Source: Polynucleobacter sp. JS-Polo-80-F4
Lineage (GTDB): Bacteria > Pseudomonadota > Gammaproteobacteria > Burkholderiales > Burkholderiaceae
Direction: 5' to 3'
NCBI RefSeq assembly: GCF_018881965.1
Contig: NZ_JACVPI010000001.1
Span: 1,308,018 to 1,372,017 of the forward strand
DNA: 64,000 bases
In this document: piece by piece, positions 8,379 through 17,206 of the stretch
Position numbering within the stretch: the stretch's first letter is position 1
How the letters are laid out: the number at the start of each line of letters is the position of its first letter
Made by a program: the position numbers and the translations under genes
Notes under the pieces: generated by a model
The model's database searches: none
What the model was told of the DNA's origin: nothing
The model's input: the letters and a program-made list of their open reading frames with translations, nothing else

Positions 8379-8395
8379 CCCCTAATTATAAGGGG
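8376..8395 (-). promoter_or_regulatory. hairpin abutting the prfB start codon
   Basis: CCCCT (8391-8395) and AGGGG (8379-8383) can pair around a 7-nt loop TATAATT, directly before the ATG. The AGGGG is the only ribosome-site-like run and has no spacer to the ATG. On the same strand the loop contains TATAAT, which could be a -10 box, but no -35 is visible at 17 nt. Meaning uncertain. Confidence 0.45.
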
Positions 8396-8412
8396 GTTAT
8401 TGCGCTACACCC

Positions 8413-10173
8413 TCAGGGGTTGGCTGCCTCATCATGGGCTTCAATCATCAGCTGCACTCGGGCTTGGCCTTGGTAGCGGTCCGTAACTAGGCGGTAGGCT
8501 AATTTGGCTTTAGCCGGCAGGCTTTGCGTGCGGTTGAACCAAACAGCGGTGAGTGGTTTGTCAGTTGCCTTGAGTTGAGAGCTTCCAATGGGTCTAACCA
8601 TCAGTCGTAAATGCTTTTCTTTCATGAGGCTTTGCTGGGTAATTTCAAATTCCCCGTAGAAAACGGGCTGAGGGAAGCCTTGGCCCCAAATTTCTTCAGC
8701 GAGTAGATCGCCGATTTCAGGGGTAAATTCAGAGAGTTCCAAAGCGCCATCATGGGCATGGCGGCGCTCTAGTAACTCGTCAGTTAGTAAATCAGATGCA
8801 ACTTTCTGAAAGCAGGTGTCAAACTTCTCAAAATCACTTTTCCGTATGGTTAAGCCTGCTGCCATTGCATGACCACCAAATTTCAGAATGAGTCCTGGCT
8901 CACGTTTGGAAACCAGATCTAGTGCATCTCTTAAATGAAAGCCTGTTAGCGAGCGACCTGAACCACGCAATTCTTCGCCCGTACTTCCATCGGCTGGTGC
9001 AAACACAATCGCTGGTCGATTGAATCGTTCTTTCAGGCGAGAGGCCACGATACCCACAACACCTTGATGCCACTCGGGATTCCATAAGCAAATACTGGTG
9101 CGTTCGGCCATGGTGCCATCAAGTTGGTCTTCTGCTAGATGGGAGAGTGCGGTTTCTTGCATCCCCGTTTCGATTACACGGCGTTCGCGATTGATACGAT
9201 CAAGCTCATTTGCCAAATTCATGGCTTCATCGGTGTTATCAGTTAGAAGCAAACGGATACCTAAAGTCATATCCGCTAGACGCCCAGCCGCATTGAGCCT
9301 TGGCCCGATAGCAAAGCCTAGATCAAAGGTATTTGCTTTGCGTGGGTCACGTTTTGCAGCTTGAAACAGTGCTTGAATGCCTGGCTGTGATATCCCAGCT
9401 CGAATGCGCTTTAGACCATTAGAAACTAACACTCGATTATTGCGATCGAGTTGCGCTACGTCCGCAACGGTTCCTAAAGCTACTAGGTCGAGGAGATTCT
9501 CTACTTTAGGCTGAGTCTCATTAGTAAATTTTCCGCGCTTACGCAGTTCTGCACGTAATGCAACTAGCATATAAAACATCACGCCAACACCGGCAAGTGC
9601 TTTGCTCGGAAAACTGCAACCGGGTTGGTTAGGATTCACGATGGCTAGTGCTTTGGGTAAATGGTCACCGGGGAGATGGTGGTCAGTCACAATAACTTCC
9701 ATGCCTAGTTCACGGGCGCGATCAACACCAGCTTCGCTTGCAATGCCGTTGTCCACGGTGATAAGGTATTTTGGTTTAGGGTTTTGCTGTGCAGCTAACT
9801 CAACTACCTCGGGTGTCAGTCCGTACCCCATCGTGAAACGGTTTGGAACCAAAAACTGAATCGGGGTCTCAGGTCCGCCCAGCATGCGAAGGCCCCGAAG
9901 GCCAACGGCACAAGCGGTGGCGCCATCGCAGTCATAGTCTGCAACGATGAGCATCGGCTCATTTTTCTCTAGGATGTCTGCAAGTAAAGAGGCAGTGCTA
10001 ATACAATTTTTCAACTCAACTGGTGAAAGCAATTGTTTTAAGTCCAGCGAGAGTTCTTCGGGGGATTGCAGACCTCTTGCAGCATAGAGTCGAGCTAGCA
10101 ATGGATGTAAGCCACTCTGTGCCAACCAAGTAGCAGTACGTTCTGAGAAGGGGCGTCGAGCAAATAAACTCAT
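8413..10173 (-). CDS. recJ: single-stranded-DNA exonuclease RecJ
   Basis: A 586-residue DHH-family 5'-3' single-strand exonuclease for recombination and mismatch repair. DYDCDG is at 79-84 and TDHH at 163-166, both metal-binding; a DHHA1 domain with GGHAMAAGLTI lies in the C-terminal half, followed by the OB region. The start MSLFARRPF at 10173 is chosen because its ATGA overlaps the stop of the upstream gene by 4 nt; an in-frame start at 10227 inside that gene would add an unconserved 18-residue tail. It is the second gene of an rpfE-like/recJ/prfB/lysS run. Confidence 0.95.
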   Translation of the reverse strand: MSLFARRPFSERTATWLAQSGLHPLLARLYAARGLQSPEELSLDLKQLLSPVELKNCISTASLLADILEKNEPMLIVADYDCDGATACAVGLRGLRMLGGPETPIQFLVPNRFTMGYGLTPEVVELAAQQNPKPKYLITVDNGIASEAGVDRARELGMEVIVTDHHLPGDHLPKALAIVNPNQPGCSFPSKALAGVGVMFYMLVALRAELRKRGKFTNETQPKVENLLDLVALGTVADVAQLDRNNRVLVSNGLKRIRAGISQPGIQALFQAAKRDPRKANTFDLGFAIGPRLNAAGRLADMTLGIRLLLTDNTDEAMNLANELDRINRERRVIETGMQETALSHLAEDQLDGTMAERTSICLWNPEWHQGVVGIVASRLKERFNRPAIVFAPADGSTGEELRGSGRSLTGFHLRDALDLVSKREPGLILKFGGHAMAAGLTIRKSDFEKFDTCFQKVASDLLTDELLERRHAHDGALELSEFTPEIGDLLAEEIWGQGFPQPVFYGEFEITQQSLMKEKHLRLMVRPIGSSQLKATDKPLTAVWFNRTQSLPAKAKLAYRLVTDRYQGQARVQLMIEAHDEAANP

Positions 10174-11150
10174 CCTTGAGTAATTTCTTTCCAAGTCAGT
10201 GGCTCTGATTTTTTCCAAAAGGCCCATGATTTTTTATTAAGGTCTCTTGCGGAGAAAATACGCTCCCGAACTTTCCCTTTTGGAAAATCGATAATAGCAA
10301 CCTCATCTAACTGCTTATCTCGCAGTGCCGCACTGAGTTGTGGCCATGCTAACTGAGGTTGTTCAAGCCAAGCAAAAGCGCCAGTTAAATGTCTATCATC
10401 TAAAGTAATTTCATGCGGAATGCTTAATAGCTTCCCTAGGCCAGCCAGTATGGGGTGCAGACCTATTAGGCGCTGCGATTGTTTTAATACTGTGGGGGTT
10501 TGTACATCATTGAGCTTGCCAATCCCACTAACCCAGATTGAGTTGATGCTAGGCATGCCACGTTGTGCTCGCTCTTCATTGACTGGGCCAATATGCCAGA
10601 GCATCTGAATTTCATTTTGGAGTTTGCGCCAAAGTTTGGCAATGCCTTCTTTGTCGGTATCTCTAGGCATCCACCAGTCAATATTGCGTCCATGTGCTTG
10701 GTCTACGCTGTAAGTTGCTAAGCTAGAAAATGGACCAGCAGGAACAAACCAATAATGTCGATCATGAAAAAGTACAGAGCCTTGAAAATCTTCTTCAATA
10801 AAAGGTAGCGCTGCTTTGAGAAGTAGATCAGATTCTTCCGCTGTGAGATCGATCTGGTTTTGCCCCATCAAAATAAGGTGATCTCGCGTAGCATGGAGAT
10901 GAACTGGCTGTAGGCAGGCAATATCTTCTTCGGGATTAACGGATTGATTGGATTGCCCAAGCAGTAAAACGGGGGCTAGGGGAACTAATTCCCCTAGCAA
11001 AAACCGCTCATGCGGAAGTCCTTGACTTGGGCCAACCCTACTATCGAGCTCATCTAAGATATCTTCCCCAGAAAGCATCAGGGTAAAGCGTCTCAGCGCG
11101 GCTTTGGTGGGGGTGGAATTTGCAGTCATTTCCCTGATTTTAGGTGGCAT
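10170..11150 (-). CDS. RpfE-like protein (putative phosphoglycerate mutase-like)
   Basis: A 326-residue protein located directly upstream of recJ with an ATGA overlap. The sequence (GELVPLAPVLLLGQSN, ALPFIEEDF, RNIDWWMPRD, MLWHIGPVNEERAQRG) resembles the RpfE/COG4255 group found beside recJ in Xanthomonas and many betaproteobacteria, sometimes described as related to phosphoglycerate mutase. No signal peptide or membrane segment is visible and I see no clear catalytic motif. The ATG at 11150 is used; one at 11129 (MTANSTP) would drop seven residues and is nearly as plausible. It is the first gene of its run and divergent from lolC, with only 46 bp between starts. Function unproven. Confidence 0.65.
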   Translation of the reverse strand: MPPKIREMTANSTPTKAALRRFTLMLSGEDILDELDSRVGPSQGLPHERFLLGELVPLAPVLLLGQSNQSVNPEEDIACLQPVHLHATRDHLILMGQNQIDLTAEESDLLLKAALPFIEEDFQGSVLFHDRHYWFVPAGPFSSLATYSVDQAHGRNIDWWMPRDTDKEGIAKLWRKLQNEIQMLWHIGPVNEERAQRGMPSINSIWVSGIGKLNDVQTPTVLKQSQRLIGLHPILAGLGKLLSIPHEITLDDRHLTGAFAWLEQPQLAWPQLSAALRDKQLDEVAIIDFPKGKVRERIFSARDLNKKSWAFWKKSEPLTWKEITQG

Positions 11151-11196
11151 TTAGATATTCCATCAGTTTGTCCGCGCGATTCACTAAACTGTGACT

Positions 11197-12459
11197 ATGT
11201 TGAGACTTCCTATAGAGCTAGAAATTGGCCTGCGCTACACCCGATCCAAGCGTCGCAAGACGGTAGGGAGGCGCGATGGCTTCCTATCCTTTATCTCTGG
11301 GATTTCCACTGCTGGCATCGCTTTAGGGGTTGCCTCGCTGATTGTGGTTTTATCAGTAATGAATGGTTTCCAGAAAGAAGTGCGCGACCGCATGTTGTCG
11401 GTGTTGTCCCATGTAGAAATCACTGCGCCTGATGGTTTAGCAAATTGGGAGCCTCTGGCTCTGAAGGTTGCAGCTCAACCTCACGTTATTGGGGTAGCGC
11501 CGATGGTGAGCTCACAAGGATTGTTGAGTCGTGAAGGCATGATGCGTGGCGTAGCTATTCGGGGTATCTTGCCTAACGAAGAAGGTAAGGTTTCGGATTT
11601 ACCAAAACAATTTGTTGCGGGCAATATTGATGATCTCAAGCCAGGTAGTTTTGGTGTTGCTCTAGGCGCACAACTTGCAGCGATGGTTGGTGCACATGTC
11701 GGGGATCGCATTAATTTAATTGTTCCTGAAAGTGATTTAACTCCAGCAGGCGCAATGCCACGCATGCGAACTCTGCAGGTGGTCGGCATCGTTGACAGTG
11801 GTCATTATGAATACGATAGCTCCTTAGCCATCATGCACTGGAAAGACGCTGCAGCCTTATTGCGCTTGCGTGATCCATCTGGTCTCCGCGTCAAAGTGGA
11901 TGATATGCAACGGGCCCCTGAGATCGCCAATGAGTTAGCAGGCATTGTTCCGCAGGCACTTTGGGTAACTGACTGGTCAAGATCAAACCGCAATTGGTTT
12001 GCAGCGGTTCAGACTGAAAGAAAAATGATGTTCATCATTCTGACCTTGATTATTGCTGTAGCTGCATTCAATCTAGTCTCCACCCTAGTAATGACGGTCA
12101 ATGAAAAACAGGCTGACATTGCAATACTAAGAACCATGGGCGCAAGTCCCGGATTAATACAGAGAATATTTTTAATTCAAGGATTGGCAATTGGACTTCT
12201 CGGTTCCTTGGTGGGCGTTGCCTTAGGTTTATTGATTGCCCTGAATATTGATGTCATCGTGCCAGTAATTGAGGCTATCTTCCGCGTTCAGTTCTTGCCG
12301 CGCGAGGTGTATTTTATTAGCGAGTTACCATCAGATGTGAGGGCAAGTGATGTGCTGACAGTTGGCTTAATGGCTTTTGGGCTCTCTGTATTAGCTACGC
12401 TTTACCCTAGTCGTCGTGCGGCAAAAGTTCAGCCTGCTGAGGCTCTGCGTTATGAGTAA
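11197..12459 (+). CDS. lolC: lipoprotein-releasing ABC transporter permease
   Basis: A 420-residue inner-membrane permease of the LolC/LolE (MacB-like) family. The N-terminus [15 protein letters not shown] leads into membrane segment 1 ([19 protein letters not shown]), a long periplasmic domain follows to about residue 270, then three membrane segments near the C-terminus with the [17 protein letters not shown] coupling loop. With LolD it extracts outer-membrane lipoproteins from the inner membrane. Only one permease gene is present, as in species where LolC and LolE functions are fused (often called LolF). The ATG at 11197 is preferred over a GTG at 11191; neither has a clear ribosome site. 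Confidence 0.92.
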   Translation: MLRLPIELEIGLRYTRSKRRKTVGRRDGFLSFISGISTAGIALGVASLIVVLSVMNGFQKEVRDRMLSVLSHVEITAPDGLANWEPLALKVAAQPHVIGVAPMVSSQGLLSREGMMRGVAIRGILPNEEGKVSDLPKQFVAGNIDDLKPGSFGVALGAQLAAMVGAHVGDRINLIVPESDLTPAGAMPRMRTLQVVGIVDSGHYEYDSSLAIMHWKDAAALLRLRDPSGLRVKVDDMQRAPEIANELAGIVPQALWVTDWSRSNRNWFAAVQTERKMMFIILTLIIAVAAFNLVSTLVMTVNEKQADIAILRTMGASPGLIQRIFLIQGLAIGLLGSLVGVALGLLIALNIDVIVPVIEAIFRVQFLPREVYFISELPSDVRASDVLTVGLMAFGLSVLATLYPSRRAAKVQPAEALRYE

Positions 12460-13147
12460 TTTAGATCAGCTAGTTCTCAAGGCCAGAGGTTTGGCCAAGA
12501 CTTATGGTCAAGGACCTACTGCAGTTGAGGTACTGAAGGACATCGATTTAGATGTATCTCCATCAGAGAAGGTGGCTATTGTTGGCTCTTCGGGATCTGG
12601 CAAAAGTACTTTGCTGCACCTATTGGGTGGTTTGGATAGCCCCAGTACTGGCTCTGTCATTTTAGCCGGCTCCAATTTGAACAGTTTATCAGTCAAAAAA
12701 TTAGATCAGCTTCGCAATCATAGCCTTGGCTTTATTTATCAGTTCCATCATCTCTTGGATGAATTTAGTGCTGCAGAGAATGTGGCATTACCTTTACGTA
12801 TTCGTGGCCTAGGGAATGATGAGTCGATGGATCGCGCTAGCAAGATGCTAAAAGCAGTGGGCTTGGCTGCGCGTGAACTTCATACTCCTGGAGAGTTATC
12901 AGGTGGAGAGCGTCAGCGTGTAGCTGTAGCACGTGCTTTGGTAGGTAATCCTGCTTGTGTTCTAGCAGATGAGCCAACAGGCAATCTAGATACTGAAACT
13001 GCCGATGGTGTATTTGATTTGATGTTAGATATTGCTCGCGAACAAGGTACAGCCTTTGTGATCGTGACGCATGATCCGGTGCGCGCTAAACGTTGCGACC
13101 GTATTTTGCATTTAGAGCGTGGAGTACTAAAGACGTTTTCGGCGTGA
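12452..13147 (+). CDS. lolD: lipoprotein-releasing system ATPase LolD
   Basis: A 231-residue ABC ATPase. Walker A is GSSGSGKS (45-52), the signature LSGGERQ begins at 149, and Walker [13 protein letters not shown] begins at 169. It overlaps the end of lolC by 8 nt, so the permease and ATPase are translationally coupled. It powers release of lipoproteins to LolA. The start at 12452 gives the usual LolD N-terminus ([13 protein letters not shown]); an earlier in-frame start would lie inside lolC without support. Confidence 0.95.
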   Translation: MSNLDQLVLKARGLAKTYGQGPTAVEVLKDIDLDVSPSEKVAIVGSSGSGKSTLLHLLGGLDSPSTGSVILAGSNLNSLSVKKLDQLRNHSLGFIYQFHHLLDEFSAAENVALPLRIRGLGNDESMDRASKMLKAVGLAARELHTPGELSGGERQRVAVARALVGNPACVLADEPTGNLDTETADGVFDLMLDIAREQGTAFVIVTHDPVRAKRCDRILHLERGVLKTFSA

Positions 13148-13158
13148 GTGCACATCCC

Positions 13159-13995
13159 ATGTGGATTGATACCCATTGCCATCTAGATGCTCTCGAGTTT
13201 TCAGGCTCACTGGATGCAGTCATTCATGCGGCCGCTGAAAAAAACGTTAAGGCAATTCTGCTGCCTTCTGTTAGGACGGCTGATTTTTCTGCTGTTAAAG
13301 AGCTGACTCATCAATATAGTCAGCAAATTCCTGGGTTGGTCTATACGCTCGGAATACATCCTCTCTATACCAACCAAGCTCAAGAGGGCGATATTGAAAC
13401 TCTTGAGAAACGGATTATTGAATCGCTTTCTGACCCTCGTTTTGTCGGTATTGGTGAAATTGGCTTAGATTATTTCGTAGAAGATTTAGATCCTCATAAG
13501 CAAGAATTCTTTTTCAATGCGCAATTGGATGTGGCACAGAAATATCAATTGCCTGTGATCCTGCATGTCCGGCGTTCACAGGATGCCATTCTGAAGGCTT
13601 TGCGTCGTCGCAATATTTCAGGTGGTATTGCACATGCCTTTAATGGCAGCTTTCAGCAGGCAGAGCAATTCATTGAGCTTGGATTTAAGTTGGGCTTTGG
13701 TGGCGCAGCTACTTATGAGCGAGCTCTGCAAATTCGCAGACTCTTAAAAGAGTTGCCGCTTGATAGCATCGTTACCGAAACCGATTCCCCTGACATTCCA
13801 CCGGCCTGGCTCAGGGAAGAGGGTATTGCCTTTAACGAACCCGATTTTGTGGAGAGAATTGCAAAAGAGCTTGCCTTAGTTAGAGGTATCAGCGAGGTTG
13901 AATTTGCTTCTGCTGTCTGGCGTAACGCTATGCAGGCATTGCCTCGCTGGTCTGCATTATGTGCAGATATTCCAAGCCTTAACTTAGCCTCTTAA
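13159..13995 (+). CDS. TatD-family metal-dependent hydrolase
   Basis: A 278-residue TIM-barrel hydrolase of the TatD/YcfH family, predicted to act as a metal-dependent DNase or phosphodiesterase. The N-terminal metal site is WIDTHCHLD, the Glu ligand is in GIGEIGLDYF, and the later ligands are in ILHVRRSQD, GIAHAFNGS and TETDSPD. The ATG at 13159 places the conserved WIDTHCHLD at the very start; a GTG at 13144 that overlaps the lolD stop would add five residues and coupling, and is possible. It follows lolD directly and precedes comEC, suggesting one transcript. The exact substrate is not predictable. Confidence 0.9.
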   Translation: MWIDTHCHLDALEFSGSLDAVIHAAAEKNVKAILLPSVRTADFSAVKELTHQYSQQIPGLVYTLGIHPLYTNQAQEGDIETLEKRIIESLSDPRFVGIGEIGLDYFVEDLDPHKQEFFFNAQLDVAQKYQLPVILHVRRSQDAILKALRRRNISGGIAHAFNGSFQQAEQFIELGFKLGFGGAATYERALQIRRLLKELPLDSIVTETDSPDIPPAWLREEGIAFNEPDFVERIAKELALVRGISEVEFASAVWRNAMQALPRWSALCADIPSLNLAS

Positions 13996-13999
13996 GTCT

Positions 14000-16480
14000 T
14001 TGCGCTTGGCTATTACGGCGTTTATCGCCGGGGGATCTCTCCTTCTCTTTTTGCCGCAAGTGCCAGAGTATTGGTTGTTTGTATGCATCGCAGTCGGCAC
14101 CCCTTGTTTATTGACTTCTCTTTTAATTGTTCAAGAATCTCACTTCAAAAGATTTGCGGTAATTGGTTTGCTATTCACCATAGGGTTTGCATGGAACGCT
14201 CGCTATGCAGAAAACCGTTTAGAGAATATTCTTGCTATCGAGTTGGAGGGTAGGGAACTTGCCATTGAGGGTAGAGTGGTCGCGTTGCCTCAAAGCAGTT
14301 TATCGGGTGCTAAGTTTGCTTTTGAAGCGGATCAATTCTTCTCGGGGAAAGAGGCTATTAAAGACTTTCCAAAACGAATCTACTTAAGTTGGCAGCCCGC
14401 TTGGAGAAATCCCCAAGCGATCCCCGAAGTTATTCCCGGACAACGCTGGAAATTTAAAGCAAAGCTAAAGCGCCCTTATGGCTCACTAAATCCCTACACT
14501 TTTGATTTTGAGCGCTGGTCCTTTCATCAGGACTTTGGTGCTAGCGGCTCCATCAGGTCTGGAGAGTTGTTGCTGGATAAAGATATTGCCTGGACAGAGT
14601 TTGAGTTGCGTATGGAGCTTGCACGCTGGCACTTGCGTAAAAAGATTCAGTCGATGCTTCCAGGTGATGCACGCTATGCGGGAGTTTTAGTTGCATTGGT
14701 AATGGGGGATCAAAATGCCATCGATCAAAATGACTGGCAAGTATTTAATGCAACAGGTATTGGGCATCTTATATCCATATCTGGACTCCATGTCACTATG
14801 CTGGCGGGTGTGGGCGCATCTTTCGCTGCGTTTGTTTGGCGTAGACGTGCCTTCCCACTGATTACTCCCGTTGGCAAGGTTGCAGCAGTATCTGGATTTT
14901 TGACTGCATTCATCTATGCTTGGTTAGCAGGCTTTCAGATTCCAGCTCAAAGAACGATGTATATGGTTGGGGTAGTGGCATTTGCTTTATGGGCCGGAAG
15001 AAATCCTCGATCCTTTGATATTTGGTGGTGGGCTCTCGCTTTCGTTTTGCTGATCGATCCCATGGCTCCCTATACGCCAGGATTTTGGTTGTCTTTTGGC
15101 GCCGTGGCAGCCATTTTGTATGGGATGGGTGAGTCTACCGGCTTATTGGGTATTCCTACTGGCAAAGAATTGGAAGTGCACTGGCTCCATCGTACGATGC
15201 AAGCTGTACGTGAGGCTTGTCGTGTGCAAGCTGTTGTCACGCTAGCATTGCTACCATTTACTTTGTACTGGTTTTATCAAGTCTCTGTTGTTTCACCATT
15301 GGCCAATGCATTTGCTATTCCATTAGTGAGTTATGTTGTGACACCACTGGCAATTACTGCAGCCCTATTGCCAGAATTTATAGGCAAATGGCTTTTATGG
15401 CCAGCCCATGCATCTATGGAGTACTTGGGAATAGCGCTCGAATGGATGGCTGGCTGGAGTTGGGCTGTTATCTGGTCAAAGCAGCCAGAGTGGTGGATGC
15501 TGATTCTTTCTGGGGCTGGAATTGTGTATGCCATTCGTCCGGGCGATATTGGCGACTCGTGGAGGCCAAGGTTGCTCACCATCACCCTATCCACACCCTT
15601 ATTAATTTGGCCAACTACATTAATTGAAAGCGCCGATCTCTCCCCGGGAGAATTTAGAGCAAGCATTCTTGATATTGGCCAAGGCACCGCAGTTCTTATC
15701 GAGACTGCCAATAGAAGATTGCTGTACGACACTGGGCCCATTCAAGGTAAGAAAGATGATGCAGGACAGAGAGTCATTCTTCCATATCTCCGCGGCAGGG
15801 GAATTAATCAGGTTGATCGCATGATCATTAGTCATAGTGATAGTGATCATGTAGGAGGGGCTGCAACACTTCTCAAGCATATCCGATTCGATTTTATGAT
15901 GGGCTCATTACCCAGCTCCAATCCATTGCTACAAAATTTACGAGCAAGAAAGATTCCTGCTATCCCCTGTCGCTTTGGCCAACGCTGGATGTGGGATGGA
16001 GTGGATTTTATGATTTGGCACCCTAATTCTGAAACAGTATTTGCCGAACAATACCCTGGTAAGCCCAATGAAATGAGTTGCGTGCTTGAGGTAAGGGGTC
16101 GGCAAAGTTCATTATGGTTAACGGGCGATGTTGAAAAGCAAGGTGAGGCTGAAATTACTGAGCGGCTAGATCTGGAAATGCTGCAAGAAATTGGTGATAG
16201 GGAGCTGATATTCATGGCCCCTCATCATGGTAGCAAGACATCTTCATCTTTGGCCCTCTTAAAAAGATTGGAGCCTCATCACGCTTTTGCGCAAAATGGT
16301 TATCGGAATCGGTATGGGCATCCACACCCTGATGTGACTGCGCGATACAAAAATTTGGATATTCCTTTTTATCAAACGCCTCTAACGGGATCGCAGACTT
16401 GGATATTTAAAAATAACGCAAAGTCTTCGACACAATTTTGGCGGCATGATATAAAACGACTATGGCATCGAATAATGTGA
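14000..16480 (+). CDS. comEC: ComEC/Rec2 competence protein
   Basis: An 826-residue inner-membrane DNA uptake channel. Order: N-terminal membrane segments and a DUF4131 OB-like region (about 1-190), the multi-pass Competence domain (about 225-500, with IGHLISISGLHVTMLAG), and a C-terminal metallo-beta-lactamase domain from about 550 with SHSDSDHVGG and MAPHHGSKTSSS. It moves one DNA strand into the cytoplasm during natural transformation. The start is a TTG at 14000, four nt after the tatD-like stop; no ATG fits the conserved N-terminus. The metal-binding residues of the hydrolase domain look intact, so the gene appears functional. Confidence 0.94.
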   Translation: MRLAITAFIAGGSLLLFLPQVPEYWLFVCIAVGTPCLLTSLLIVQESHFKRFAVIGLLFTIGFAWNARYAENRLENILAIELEGRELAIEGRVVALPQSSLSGAKFAFEADQFFSGKEAIKDFPKRIYLSWQPAWRNPQAIPEVIPGQRWKFKAKLKRPYGSLNPYTFDFERWSFHQDFGASGSIRSGELLLDKDIAWTEFELRMELARWHLRKKIQSMLPGDARYAGVLVALVMGDQNAIDQNDWQVFNATGIGHLISISGLHVTMLAGVGASFAAFVWRRRAFPLITPVGKVAAVSGFLTAFIYAWLAGFQIPAQRTMYMVGVVAFALWAGRNPRSFDIWWWALAFVLLIDPMAPYTPGFWLSFGAVAAILYGMGESTGLLGIPTGKELEVHWLHRTMQAVREACRVQAVVTLALLPFTLYWFYQVSVVSPLANAFAIPLVSYVVTPLAITAALLPEFIGKWLLWPAHASMEYLGIALEWMAGWSWAVIWSKQPEWWMLILSGAGIVYAIRPGDIGDSWRPRLLTITLSTPLLIWPTTLIESADLSPGEFRASILDIGQGTAVLIETANRRLLYDTGPIQGKKDDAGQRVILPYLRGRGINQVDRMIISHSDSDHVGGAATLLKHIRFDFMMGSLPSSNPLLQNLRARKIPAIPCRFGQRWMWDGVDFMIWHPNSETVFAEQYPGKPNEMSCVLEVRGRQSSLWLTGDVEKQGEAEITERLDLEMLQEIGDRELIFMAPHHGSKTSSSLALLKRLEPHHAFAQNGYRNRYGHPHPDVTARYKNLDIPFYQTPLTGSQTWIFKNNAKSSTQFWRHDIKRLWHRIM

Positions 16481-16501
16481 AATTCAATAAAGGAGTTACA
16501 T

Positions 16502-16873
16502 ATGAATAAGCTAGTTGCTTTATGTTCTCTCGTTGTCACTGTGGCAGTCGGATGCGCTGGAGCGAATGTGCGCCCCTTGGTCGATATGAAGGGTGTTAAT
16601 GAGGCCACCTATGAGAGTGATCTAAAGGATTGCCAAAACTATGCGCAACAACAATCGGGAATGGGCTCTACAGCTGCTAAAGGTGCCGGTGCTGGTGTAG
16701 TAGTCGGCGGCCTGTTGGGATTGGTTACTGGCGGTAACGGTTCAGGAATTGCACAGGCAGCTGGAGCAGGCGCTGTCATTGGCGGAGCTGGTGGTGCATT
16801 TTCTGGCAATCAAGCCCAAGAAGCGGTGGTCAAGAGGTGTTTGAGTGGGCGCGGCTATAAGGTTTTGAACTAA
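16502..16873 (+). CDS. glycine-zipper lipoprotein
   Basis: A 123-residue predicted lipoprotein. A strong ribosome site (AGGAG, spacing 6) precedes the ATG. The signal peptide ends in lipobox AVGC (Cys18). The centre is a glycine zipper (GAGAGVVVGGLLGLV and GAGAVIGGAGGAF) able to insert in a membrane, flanked by Cys in DLKDCQNYA and RCLSGRGYKVL, a pair seen in related betaproteobacterial lipoproteins and possibly disulfide-bonded. It is 21 nt after comEC and ends before an intrinsic terminator. Likely an outer-membrane lipoprotein of unknown role; no link to competence is shown beyond position. Confidence 0.8.
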   Translation: MNKLVALCSLVVTVAVGCAGANVRPLVDMKGVNEATYESDLKDCQNYAQQQSGMGSTAAKGAGAGVVVGGLLGLVTGGNGSGIAQAAGAGAVIGGAGGAFSGNQAQEAVVKRCLSGRGYKVLN

Positions 16874-16895
16874 AACGGACCCTTACACAACCCAA

Positions 16896-16919
16896 GAGCC
16901 CGAGAAATCGGGCTTTTTT
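16896..16919 (+). terminator. intrinsic terminator after the lipoprotein gene
   Basis: GAGCCCGA pairs with TCGGGCTT around a short loop, followed by six T. It ends the lolC to lipoprotein transcription unit. Confidence 0.88.
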
Positions 16920-16930
16920 GATGTCCCAAA

Positions 16931-16960
16931 AAAGCAAAAAGCCCTTAAAAATTAAGGGCT
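16931..16960 (-). terminator. intrinsic terminator of the initiator tRNA gene
   Basis: Read on the minus strand, AGCCCTTAA pairs with TTAAGGGCT around three bases and is followed by TTTTGCTTTTTT. It begins 15 nt after the tRNA 3' end. Confidence 0.85.
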
Positions 16961-16974
16961 TAGTACGTAATTCT

Positions 16975-17051
<77 letters not shown>

Positions 17052-17063
17052 TCTGAAGCTGAA

Positions 17064-17093
17064 ATTCTACCATTTTTTGGGGGTCTCTGTCGA
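17064..17093 (-). promoter_or_regulatory. sigma70 promoter of tRNA-fMet
   Basis: On the minus strand, a -35 TCGACA (17088-17093) and a -10 TAGAAT (17064-17069) are 18 nt apart, each one base from consensus. The tRNA 5' end is 12 nt past the -10 box. The rest of the 155-bp gap to kup holds an 8-bp inverted repeat (17111-17118 with 17127-17134) of unknown role. Confidence 0.75.
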
Positions 17094-17206
17094 GAGATTC
17101 CTCCAAATAACGCATAAATAAGCGGTTTTATGCGAGAAATTCTAGTTTTAATGAGTGCTAGCAAGGAGTAACATATTGCCACGCAACATCACTCTAAGGT
17201 TTATTA

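Noticed and set aside
17111..17134. Inverted repeat before kup as terminator
   Set aside because: Arms CGCATAAA/TTTATGCG are AT-rich, with no T-run after either side and no gene that needs termination there.
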